DNA of 28,909 bases from CAZEQJ01 sp964514385 (GTDB lineage: Bacteria > Bacteroidota > Bacteroidia > Cytophagales > Cyclobacteriaceae): positions 1 to 28,909 of the forward strand of contig CAZEQJ010000037.1 in the NCBI GenBank assembly GCA_964514385.1. The letters are read 5' to 3'. Under the pieces are notes generated by a model. The model was not told the origin of the DNA, searched no databases, and worked only from the letters and a program-made list of their open reading frames with translations. This document shows positions 16,869 through 23,939 of the stretch, in pieces. A program made the position numbers and the translations under genes. Position 1 is the stretch's first letter. Each line of letters begins with the position of its first letter.

Positions 16869-17638
16869 CCATGACGCTGCCGGAATGCCTCATATAATAA
16901 AATAGCTGCGGCATTTGATACATTGAGGCTATCAATATTAGATTTCATTGGAATATAAACGGAGGCGTCAGAGACAGTACGCCATTTTTCAGGCAGCCCG
17001 TTGGACTCTTCCCCCATCACAATGGCTACTTTACCTTTGAAGTCCAGCGCATACATAGATTGACCACCCTGCAATAAAGAAGTGAAAATGGGTATTTGGT
17101 GATCTTTACACCAGTTTACAACCTCTTCAAATCCGGCTATGGCAATATTTACTTCAAAAATGGTACCTACGCTTCCTCGTATCAGATTTGGATTGTACAA
17201 ATCTGTAGGACAGTCAGACAGGATCACATAGTCGGCGCCTGCAGCCTTAGCGGTGCGTATTATGGCGCCTATGTTGCCCGGCTTCTCGAGCCCGTGTAGT
17301 ACAAGTATGAGCGCGTCACGGCTGATTTCAACGGGCAGGAGGTGTTGTTTTTCGTATGCCACTGCCAAAACCCCTTCCGTGGAGCCACGGTAGGCTATTT
17401 TACCGTATAGATCGGGTGTAATATTATATATTGTTGTGTTTGTAGGCAATGGTGTAGGCATCCATTCCTTTACGCGCCAGATGCTATGAATGGTGTATTT
17501 ATTTGATATGGCATAGTCCAGCTCCTGCCTGCCTTCGAGGAGGAAAAGCTGCTCTTCCCTGCGTGCACGGGATTTATTTTTCAGCTGCAGGAGGTGCCTG
17601 AATTTTGGATTTGAAGCACTGGTGATTTCTGTTTCCAC
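16862..17638 (-). CDS. SpoU/TrmH-family RNA 2'-O-methyltransferase
   Basis: This 258-residue enzyme transfers a methyl group from AdoMet to a ribose 2'-OH of rRNA or tRNA. The N-terminal substrate-binding domain (SASNPKFRHLLQL, then FLLEGRQELDYA) resembles TrmH/RlmB-type proteins. The SPOUT knot motifs are complete: motif 1 LEKPGNIGAIIRTA, motif 2 IVMGEESNGLPE and motif 3 IPMKSNIDSLNVSNAAAILLYEA, given here by its core SLNVSNAAAI. The start codon is GTG at 17638. A perfect -7 box ends five bases upstream, so the mRNA may start at the GTG itself. The precise RNA target is not determined. The 3' end overlaps the convergent lipoprotein gene by seven bases. Confidence 0.93.
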   Translation of the reverse strand: METEITSASNPKFRHLLQLKNKSRARREEQLFLLEGRQELDYAISNKYTIHSIWRVKEWMPTPLPTNTTIYNITPDLYGKIAYRGSTEGVLAVAYEKQHLLPVEISRDALILVLHGLEKPGNIGAIIRTAKAAGADYVILSDCPTDLYNPNLIRGSVGTIFEVNIAIAGFEEVVNWCKDHQIPIFTSLLQGGQSMYALDFKGKVAIVMGEESNGLPEKWRTVSDASVYIPMKSNIDSLNVSNAAAILLYEAFRQRHGY

Positions 17639-17642
17639 ACTA

Positions 17643-17650
17643 CAAATATA
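17643..17650 (-). promoter_or_regulatory. -7 box of the RNA methyltransferase (TATATTTG)
   Basis: On the minus strand TATATTTG runs from 17650 to 17643, followed by TAGT and the GTG start at 17638. With transcription starting five to seven bases after the box, the transcript would begin at or next to the start codon. No TTG at the usual spacing was found upstream. The box sits seven bases after the stop of the preceding lipoprotein gene. Confidence 0.55.
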
Positions 17651-17656
17651 CCCAAA

Positions 17657-18667
17657 TTAGTCTTCAGTGGCCCGGATGTAGACAACCCCCCCACTCTGAC
17701 CATTCTTACCACTTGAAGACCAGGATGTAAACCTGACCGGTATATAAGCTTCTTCATCTATGATGTATAAGATAAGGTCCTGATTTACGACATTGGCCGG
17801 CCTCACCACGTTGCGAAAGGTATCGAATGTCAGCGAAAAAATATTTTCTTTTACACCACGTGCCCATAGTGTACCTTCAGGACTTACAAACTGGGTGGGA
17901 CCATTTTCGCTTTTGGCATTATATATTTCACCCCCGGTATTGGCACGGGTAATCCATACATTTTCCGTAATGCGGTCCTGATTTTCTTCCCTGTCCGGAT
18001 CAGATTGCTCAACCTTCTCAAATTCAATGTCAGGACCAGACCAAAGGTTAATGGTAGTTACAGTAATCCGGATTGTATCGGTCAGAATATCATCAGAAAT
18101 CCCGACAAAAGCATCGAAAACGGAGTTTCGGGGGAAAGAAGCTGTATTTTCAACAACAATACGACCGGCATCAGTAACGCCGACAGAACCTGGTATACTT
18201 TCGGATAAAATGGAATAACTGACATTTCGTGAGTCGTGTATAATTATAGAACCTAATACAAACCCCGGGGCCGGGTTCGGTAGTATGGTCGTCTCAATGT
18301 CGGCAACCTGTAAGGAAGATAAAACCCGAATAGTAAAGGAAATGTCCTGATAATGAGGGCCGGAAAAGGCACGTACTATACCAAAAACCTCAAATGACTC
18401 GGTGGGTTGGAATACAGATTCGTCACTGACCAGCATAAAGCCGGTGTTGGTTACAGAAACGGCGTTCTGCGGATCCTGACTCAGGATTTCATAATTAAGA
18501 CCACCTTCCGAGACGGTAACATCCAATTGCAGCAAGGTGTCACCCTGTTCAAGACCATAACCAACAGTAATCTCAGAATCTGAAAATGTAAATACGGGCG
18601 GTTCGCTATTAAACTGACAAGAAACTATAATACCTGTTATAACGAGCAATAAAGCTGTTTTGAGCAT
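17657..18667 (-). CDS. Cadherin-like-repeat lipoprotein
   Basis: This 336-residue protein has a lipoprotein signal ending ITGIIVSC (Cys17). Two cadherin-like beta repeats follow (about residues 25-120 and 125-205), each with the pattern 'sy.il.....vtd.G.i.v....' seen as YEILSQDPQNAVSVTNTG and YSILSESIPGSVGVTDAGR. The C-terminal domain starts at LWSGPDIEFEK and contains QDRITENVWITRANTGGEIYNA. I recognise this module from Bacteroidota proteins found near di-haem peroxidases, where it carries no assigned activity. The gene is the third in a same-strand series with the MauG-type and PhoX-like genes. It is separated from the former by a strong hairpin. It is probably a surface-exposed calcium-binding or adhesion protein. 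Confidence 0.8.
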   Translation of the reverse strand: MLKTALLLVITGIIVSCQFNSEPPVFTFSDSEITVGYGLEQGDTLLQLDVTVSEGGLNYEILSQDPQNAVSVTNTGFMLVSDESVFQPTESFEVFGIVRAFSGPHYQDISFTIRVLSSLQVADIETTILPNPAPGFVLGSIIIHDSRNVSYSILSESIPGSVGVTDAGRIVVENTASFPRNSVFDAFVGISDDILTDTIRITVTTINLWSGPDIEFEKVEQSDPDREENQDRITENVWITRANTGGEIYNAKSENGPTQFVSPEGTLWARGVKENIFSLTFDTFRNVVRPANVVNQDLILYIIDEEAYIPVRFTSWSSSGKNGQSGGVVYIRATED

Positions 18668-18696
18668 AACATAAAAACAGAATTAGATGATATTAT

Positions 18697-18731
18697 GTTT
18701 GGCGGCGATGTTTTCAACATCGCCGCCAAAC
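18697..18731. repeat. Perfect 16-bp stem-loop between peroxidase and cadherin-like genes
   Basis: GTTTGGCGGCGATGTT (18697-18712) is an exact reverse complement of 18716-18731, leaving a 3-base loop. The GC-rich core GGCGGCGATG makes this a very stable hairpin. On the minus strand it begins six bases after the peroxidase stop codon and ends about 30 bases before the next start. There is no T-run after it on either strand, so it is not a standard intrinsic terminator. It is more likely a 3'-end stabiliser or processing barrier that sets different mRNA levels for the two genes. Confidence 0.85.
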
Positions 18732-18736
18732 TATAT

Positions 18737-20580
18737 TTATTCAGATGCCATCATGTCATCCTGAAGGGAGTATGCTTCCGCTGACCCGATATTGGTATCA
18801 GTGAAGGTTTTCATAAAGGCTACAAGCGCATCGATTTCTTCTGTGCTCAGACTAAGTGAATCAAATGGCAGTGTCTGATTAGGAACATCAAAGCCCATGC
18901 CTGCACCTCCGCCTTTATTATAAAAGACCATGACTTCTTCGAGGGTATTATACACACCGTTGTGCATATAAGGCGCTGTAAGCTCGACATTACGCACTGT
19001 AGGAGTTTTAAACATATGGTCGTGTATTTCCTCCTGAAAAAACCAAAAGAAGCCCCTGTCGGGATCTAATTTCTTGTTTTCTGCAGTTTGCGGCGTACCC
19101 AATACTTCTTTTTCCGTCTCAAAAAATGCAGGAGGAACGGTACCATTTGTCAGCGGAATAAAATGACAGGTAGCGCAGAGTGCTTTTCCCATAAATAAAT
19201 TCATTCCCAGTATCTCCTGCTCTGTAAAGTCATCTGTTTCACCCCGCATATTCTTATCAAATCTTGAGTTCATTGCATTTAATGTGCTGGTATACGCTGC
19301 AAGGGCTCTGATAAGTGTATTTCGGTCTATCCTGGTATTCGGATAGGCCTCTTCTATCAGTTTCTGATATGTTTCATCATCCAGTATTTCACTGGATTTG
19401 ATGCTATGCGCATTGTTGTTAAACTCACCCTCATTATCAAATACGTTGGTGATTTGCTGTTCGAGATTATCAGAGCGTCCATCCCAGAAGAATTTTCGCT
19501 GGTAGATCGTATTGATTACCGTAGGCGTATTACGTTCCATCATGTTACCATCTTTATCCAGAGCTTTCGGAAGGCCATCCTGATAGGCATTGGAAGGATT
19601 ATGACAGGAAACACAGGACAGGTTGCCACTGGCACTTAAGCGCACGTCGTTAAATAATCTGGCTCCCAGGGCTATTTGCTTTTCAGTCGGATTTTTAGAT
19701 TTCGGACTTCTAAACGCATCGATATTAAATGAATTTTCTTCAAAAAAGGTGGGAGCATCCAGGTTTAATGCGGTTGATTTGGGTGCTTCAAAGCCATATA
19801 TCACCCTGATATCTCGCCACTTTTCTGTTAATTTATTCAGATGTTCCCGACCAAAGGTGTACCGGTCAAAAGTTTCAAAATCATCGTGGTTACGGATATA
19901 TGCGACTGCCTCGTCAAGATTATGGATAAAATCATCATGCAGCTGGCGGTCAAGGAGTTTGATAGTATCTGCGATAGATACATTATAGACTTCTTTCATT
20001 CCTTCAAAACATGCGATAGCTTCATCCAGGCCGGTAACACTGCCAGGTGTATCAAAGCCGGACAGACTTAGGGCATAAATCCGAAGTAGCTGCTGNNNNN
20101 NNNNNGGTGCATAGGAATAAAAAAGCGGCGATCATTAATTTCAAACAAGCTAAACTGGTAAATCATATTATCAATGAAACCTTTGGTAATGCGGATATTA
20201 TAAATCATATCAGCACTATCAAGTTCAGCTTCGTGTACAATCTCGTCAAGGCGCTGGAGACCTACAGGATCAATTACTTTTCCATTATCTTCCCGGAAGA
20301 CTGGTAGTGGTGGCCCATTTACCCGGAGTGTATTATCGGGAAAAAGGCCTGTGAGAAATGGCTCTGCCTTTTTGTAGTGTTGTCTTGCTGATGAAAGTAG
20401 CTGTTGCCGCTTTTCGGGTGTACCTGCCTGTGCCAGGTCATCCAAAAGCGAAACTGTTTTTTCGAGGTGTGTTGTCACCTTATCGTGCACTTTATCATAC
20501 CGCACCTCAGGGTTTGGCTGACAAGAAAAAAATGAAAATACTTCGATGTAAAGGATAATAGGTATTAAATGCTTTTTCAT
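18737..20580 (-). CDS. Di-haem cytochrome c peroxidase (MauG/CCP) lipoprotein, interrupted by an assembly gap
   Basis: I treat this as one gene of about 614 residues. The ATG at 20580 starts a lipoprotein signal (LYIEVFSFFSC, Cys20). The N-terminal helical domain runs to RRFFIPMH, then ten N characters intervene, and the frame resumes as QQLLRIYALSLSGFDTPG. The two halves are in different frames as written, which requires the true gap to be 2 modulo 3 in length (11 would fit). The catalytic part has two haem-binding sites, CVSCH (19603-19617) and CATCH (around 19164-19178), the tryptophan segment FFWDGRSDNLEQQ, and the closing TPTVRNVELTAPYMHNG typical of the family. It reduces peroxide or oxidises a partner in the periplasm or at the outer membrane. 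The natural electron donor is unknown. Confidence 0.9.
20096..20105. other. Assembly gap (10 N) inside the peroxidase gene
   Basis: Ten undetermined bases lie inside the peroxidase coding region. Flanking translation on the minus strand ends ...IPMH plus one base (C) and resumes QQLLRIYAL in a frame offset by one. Ten is therefore a placeholder length. The gap explains why the gene looks broken, and no biological frameshift needs to be invoked. Confidence 0.97.
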
Positions 20581-20596
20581 ATTTTTTCTTTTTACC

Positions 20597-20632
20597 AAAA
20601 AAATGGGCTCCACTGCTGGAACCCATTTTTTA
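20597..20632 (-). terminator. Intrinsic terminator after the PhoX-like gene
   Basis: On the minus strand a 10-bp stem (ATGGGTTCCA / TGGAGCCCAT, one G-U pair, loop GCAG; plus-strand 20603-20626) is followed by a run of T residues (plus-strand A run at 20597-20602). It begins about 20 bases after the PhoX-like stop codon at 20651 and ends only about 17 bases before the peroxidase ATG. The plus strand also has a T-run after the stem, so it could work in both directions. Confidence 0.85.
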
Positions 20633-20650
20633 TATCAATTTTAGATTAGA

Positions 20651-22483
20651 TTATCTTGGCAATCCTCGAAGAACAACCAACTGAGATCCCTGATCGTCTT
20701 CACGACCACCGTTGATTTCAGCAGTAAAGTCTGTTCTGAAGTGACCATCAATTCCTTCATACTTAGGATTCTCCCAGTAGTGAGGCTGCAGACAAATTAC
20801 GAAAGTACCGTCTTCGTTTACCTTGTCAGAGATGTCAAACATAGCACCGAATTCACCGTTAAATCCGTCGCTGTCTCTTGAACCATCCTGCTCAAGATAT
20901 GCTTCAAAGTCAATCTGAAGTACTGCCTTAGGGTTATTACCGTTAAGGTCAGTCTGCCAGATGTAAGCCTGGTGTCCTCTGTCGAAAGAGTTAGGATCTT
21001 CCTGCCAGTAGATATAGTTGTCAGTTACACAGATGTTGTCAGGAGACTGAAGTGAAGGCATGTTACCATCACGGTTGTTAGAGTATACGTTTCCGGAAAC
21101 GATCTGAGTAAGTGTACCCTGTAGTGGATTGTTTGCATCCAATACCAGTTTGTAACCTGTACCCCAGTCGTTGAAAGTACCTCTTCCTGGACCTCTACCT
21201 GTTACAGCAAAGTAGATCGTTCTGTTAGCTTCTGCTGAACCTTTACCGTAGTCAAGGTCTTCAACACGCATGAACTGGAATGCACCTGAATCAAGACAAG
21301 CCTGACCCATTTCGATAAAACCAAGATCTTTACCGTTGGCGATTTCTACAAATTCTACTGCATAATCCTGACCGAAGGCAATGTCACCTTCATCAAGAAG
21401 AGCATCATCAAGAGATCGCATTACATAGATCTTACCATTGTCAATATCAGCATCACCAGCGTCGCTGTGATAGATAGAGATCTGACCGAAAGCAGTACCG
21501 CTTGAAGAGTCATCATCACCACCTACTACTACTGTTTGTCCAGGATAAGCTACAGCAGGAAGAGGAACGTTGTTTTCCCATGCCATTCTACCAAAACCAG
21601 TAAGGTTGTTGCTACGCACAGGAGAAGTTTCTCCGGCAGGAGCCTCATCGATATCGATTCTCTTGGAAGTGTAGTTCCATGTTTCAGAAGCAGAGATGAA
21701 GAAATCCTCAGATCCACCATGGATAGCAGCTTCCCACATTGTACCTGAACACTGACGAGCATAGTCAGATACACCAGAGTTCACCATATAGTCAGCCTGA
21801 ACTACTTCGAAAGATTCTTTTTCGATGATAAGACGAACTACAGAGTAGTGATCCTCAAGGTTTACCATCAGAGCAAAATGATCAGCATCGTATTCTACCA
21901 TACCGGCACCATCAGCAGAACCACCAAGTACGAACTCACCACCATCAGCGGTAGGGAATGTTTGCTCAGAGTGGATCAGGTTGGTAACAGATACAGTGTT
22001 AAGGAATTCACCGAAAAGAGTAACAAGAGGTCGAACACCTGAACGAGGAATATCACCAGTACAAAGGTCGATATTCTGCTCGATTTCTGATTCTTCCAGT
22101 GTTCCGTTACCGTTAGCATCAAGACCGGCAGTGATAGTGAAACCACCAGAAGGGCAGTTATCGTCACCTGGCTCAATTTCTATCGTGTTGATCAGGTAAT
22201 CAGTACCTGACTCACCAGTACAAGTGTATGCCGTACCTGTGATCTCATCAGCATCAAGGCTACCGTTACCGTTAGTATCGGTACCGACATCGATTCTGAA
22301 GCCACCCACGGAGCAATTATCTCCGGCAGCTTCTTGAGTTACATTTACTAGCGCTGATGAACCTGCAGGTCCCTGCTCTCCCGCTTCACCGACTTGTCCG
22401 GCTGGTCCTTCCGGACCTTCGCAGCTGAATATTAGCCCTGTGGCTAATACTAAAGTCAAACTTAGGTTGAAAATTCGTTTCAT
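20651..22483 (-). CDS. PhoX-like lipoprotein with collagen-like stretch and two EF-hand-like DUF7151 repeats
   Basis: This encodes 610 residues. The ATG at 22483 starts a lipoprotein signal ending ATGLIFSC (Cys21). A collagen-like Gly-X-Y segment (residues 22-43, GPEGPAGQVGEAGEQGP) follows. Next are two cysteine-paired repeats of the DUF7151 type (about 45-90 and 97-143), each with an EF-hand-like loop: DTNGNGSLDADE (69-80) and DANGNGTLEESE (122-133). The remaining ~460 residues look like a DUF839/PhoX beta-propeller (segments GRGPGRGTFNDWG, SPDNICVTDNYIYWQEDP and a late acidic YEGIDGH). PhoX alkaline phosphatases use calcium and iron, but I cannot place all metal ligands, so activity is unproven. 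Codon choice looks more uniform than in its neighbours, suggesting high expression. A terminator follows the stop. Confidence 0.75.
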   Translation of the reverse strand: MKRIFNLSLTLVLATGLIFSCEGPEGPAGQVGEAGEQGPAGSSALVNVTQEAAGDNCSVGGFRIDVGTDTNGNGSLDADEITGTAYTCTGESGTDYLINTIEIEPGDDNCPSGGFTITAGLDANGNGTLEESEIEQNIDLCTGDIPRSGVRPLVTLFGEFLNTVSVTNLIHSEQTFPTADGGEFVLGGSADGAGMVEYDADHFALMVNLEDHYSVVRLIIEKESFEVVQADYMVNSGVSDYARQCSGTMWEAAIHGGSEDFFISASETWNYTSKRIDIDEAPAGETSPVRSNNLTGFGRMAWENNVPLPAVAYPGQTVVVGGDDDSSSGTAFGQISIYHSDAGDADIDNGKIYVMRSLDDALLDEGDIAFGQDYAVEFVEIANGKDLGFIEMGQACLDSGAFQFMRVEDLDYGKGSAEANRTIYFAVTGRGPGRGTFNDWGTGYKLVLDANNPLQGTLTQIVSGNVYSNNRDGNMPSLQSPDNICVTDNYIYWQEDPNSFDRGHQAYIWQTDLNGNNPKAVLQIDFEAYLEQDGSRDSDGFNGEFGAMFDISDKVNEDGTFVICLQPHYWENPKYEGIDGHFRTDFTAEINGGREDDQGSQLVVLRGLPR

Positions 22484-22611
22484 GAATAATTGAGGTTTTA
22501 TTTTATGATGGTGCAATAGCAGTGATAGTGATATAAAGCAGGGTAAAGTAAGCGTTACCATATTGTAATGTGGAAAAATAACCTGTTAATTCAGGGCTTG
22601 ATGGTAATCAG

Positions 22612-22639
22612 CTGATATACTGATATTTATCAGTATCAG
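22612..22639. repeat. Composite palindrome, candidate operator upstream of the PhoX-like gene
   Basis: TACTGATA (22618-22625) and TATCAGTA (22628-22635) form a perfect 8-bp inverted repeat around TT. Outside it CTGA (22612-22615) pairs with TCAG (22636-22639), leaving a two-base bulge. The CTGATA/TATCAG half-site thus occurs repeatedly in 28 bases. It lies about 130 bases upstream of the ATG at 22483, a plausible position for an activator or repressor site. Confidence 0.5.
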
Positions 22640-22761
22640 TAAATAGAATTGCGATCATCAGGGATGAATTTATTGTTAAATAATTAACAGAATTTGGTAA
22701 TATTCAAGAAACAAATTGAATGATAATGATGGCTTTAAATGATTTGAATATGACCTTAATG

Positions 22762-22769
22762 TAAATTTG
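22762..22769 (+). promoter_or_regulatory. Candidate -7 box (TAAATTTG) of a short plus-strand transcript
   Basis: TAAATTTG matches TAnnTTTG exactly. The nearest upstream TTG (22744-22746) is 15 bases away, shorter than the usual 19-21, so the promoter is uncertain. Transcription from here would yield an RNA of about 100 bases ending at the GC-rich hairpin 22858-22874. Confidence 0.3.
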
Positions 22770-22849
22770 TATGTTTCGCACCTGGAAAGTAGTGCATCAG
22801 TATGCAGAATCTAATAAACAAAGTGAACCATTTTGGTGTGGGAGATATA

Positions 22850-22876
22850 AAAAAAGACCCCGGCGTTACCGGGGCC
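22850..22876 (-). terminator. Intrinsic terminator of the rhodanese gene
   Basis: On the minus strand the stem CCCCGG-TAACG-CCGGGG is followed by TCTTTTTTTAT, a textbook Rho-independent terminator. In plus-strand terms the stem is 22858-22863 and 22869-22874, and the A-run is 22849-22855. It lies about 65 bases downstream of the rhodanese stop. On the plus strand the T content after the stem is much weaker. Confidence 0.9.
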
Positions 22877-22939
22877 TTTCATTTGGTTATCATGTGTTCT
22901 GATCATAAGACAACCAGGAATAAAAAAAGGTTGGAATGA

Positions 22940-23245
22940 CTATCGAACTATCGCGTCCACTACCGTCCACGGGCCTCCGTTATAGGCCTCAATACCTGCT
23001 GACTTCATAGCATTCGTCGCTGCTCCACTACGGCCGCCTGATGCACATACTGCCACTACCGGCTTATTCCACGATTTTATTTCTTCCATTCTGGAACCTA
23101 CCTGATCCAGTGGTATATGTTTTGAGCCTTTAACATGTCCTGAGGCGTATTCACCCTTTGTGCGTACATCAAGCACGATTGCTCCGTCTGCGATTACTTC
23201 TGAAAGGTCAACTTTAGGACCGAATAAATTTGATATGATACCCAT
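22940..23245 (-). CDS. Single-domain rhodanese-like sulfurtransferase
   Basis: This encodes 101 residues, the usual size for a stand-alone rhodanese domain (PspE/GlpE type). The active-site loop is VCASGGRSGAA, with the catalytic cysteine six residues before the Arg-Ser-Gly. The N-terminal signature LDVRTKGEYASGHVKGSKHIPL is clear, given here by its core DVRTKGEYASGHV. The domain carries sulfane sulfur as a cysteine persulfide. No signal peptide is seen, so it is cytoplasmic. It is a single-gene unit with its own terminator; no partner is visible in the neighbourhood. Confidence 0.94.
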   Translation of the reverse strand: MGIISNLFGPKVDLSEVIADGAIVLDVRTKGEYASGHVKGSKHIPLDQVGSRMEEIKSWNKPVVAVCASGGRSGAATNAMKSAGIEAYNGGPWTVVDAIVR

Positions 23246-23555
23246 AATTACAATTTAATTTGTTTCAATATTTATGATGTAAAGTTGGTGCATACCGGAT
23301 TACCAATTTGTAACAAAGGTGACACTCTGAAAAACCCGGCACCTAATTCATGTCAGAGACATATTTTTTAACTTGTAACCAATCCAGGGATGACAGATCT
23401 CTGATATCCTGATCGTTGCTTTTCTACAGTTTCACCGGTTTAATACCTCCTTTTCCCAAAAATCGATGAAATATTACCAAACTCCGGATCAATAATACCG
23501 GTGAACTAAATTCCATCTCCTTCATCTTCGTTTTGTCGAATATAGTATTAGAAAA
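23246..23555. other. 310-base divergent intergenic region (rhodanese / receiver genes)
   Basis: No gene is seen. It must hold promoters for both the rhodanese (minus) and the receiver gene (plus), but neither strand shows a full TTG-N19-21-TAnnTTTG match. The only clear structure is a pair of inverted 9-mers, TTCACCGGT (23431-23439) and ACCGGTGAA (23497-23505), separated by 57 bases. Each contains the palindrome ACCGGT. They could be paired regulator sites upstream of the receiver gene. Confidence 0.6.
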
Positions 23556-23939
23556 ATGATAAAAAATATGAAGCTGATACTATTGGTAGAAGACAATCCG
23601 ATGATCCCAAAATTCATCGGTAAGCGTTACGAAAAACAGTACGCCGTAGAGTGGGTAAGAAATGTATCTGATGCTAAGTATTACCTTGATTCCTCATTAC
23701 CGGACCTGGTGATCACCGATCTCCATATGCCGGGTGAAAACGGATATCACCTGATCAATTACATCAGGGATAAAGAGTTTGCCAAAGAAATACCGATACT
23801 GGTATTATCCGGCCAGACGAGTGCGGAAGACAGGGTGAAGGCGTATGAGGCAGGAGCTGATTTTTATCTGACCAAGCCGTTCCATCCGAAGGAACTTGAC
23901 CTGATCATTTCAAAAATCACTTCTGACATTGCTGCGTAA
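23556..23939 (+). CDS. Stand-alone response regulator receiver protein
   Basis: This 127-residue protein is a CheY-like receiver with no output domain. The acidic pocket is VEDN (residues 11-14), the phospho-acceptor is Asp55 in LVITDLHMPGENGY, the switch residue lies in LVLSGQTS, and Lys107 is in YLTKPF. An alternative ATG at residue 5 would leave the fold intact. The stop and the next start overlap by one base (TAATG), so it is translationally coupled to the receiver-like/sugar-transferase fusion, which is its probable partner. Phosphate could come from the hybrid kinase encoded nearby through its HPt domain; this is inference from proximity. Confidence 0.93.
   Translation: MIKNMKLILLVEDNPMIPKFIGKRYEKQYAVEWVRNVSDAKYYLDSSLPDLVITDLHMPGENGYHLINYIRDKEFAKEIPILVLSGQTSAEDRVKAYEAGADFYLTKPFHPKELDLIISKITSDIAA

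Larger units (their letters stand above)
22484..22939. other. 456-base intergenic region upstream of the PhoX-like gene
   Basis: No convincing protein gene lies here. It contains an AT-rich composite palindrome (22612-22639), a shorter GTTAA/TTAAC inverted repeat (22675-22688), a plus-strand -7-type box (22762-22769) and the rhodanese terminator (22850-22876). No consensus minus-strand promoter for the PhoX-like gene was found. This suggests either a non-housekeeping sigma factor or activator-dependent transcription. A 43-codon ATG frame at 22771-22902 is discussed under rejected items. Confidence 0.7.

Noticed and set aside
18737..20613. Two separate genes or a natural frameshift in the peroxidase region
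   Set aside because: The break coincides exactly with the 10-N run, and the protein sequence continues naturally across it if the gap has a length of 2 modulo 3.
22771..22902. 43-codon ATG frame on the plus strand ending in a basic stretch
   Set aside because: The ATG lies one base after the -7 box and so would not be in a transcript from it. The Arg/Pro/Gly-rich part is simply the translated GC-rich terminator stem, and no ribosome site or family resemblance is visible.
23351..23373. ATGTC-AGA-GACAT followed by a T-run as a terminator
   Set aside because: The stem has only five AT-rich pairs and no upstream gene on the plus strand would use it.
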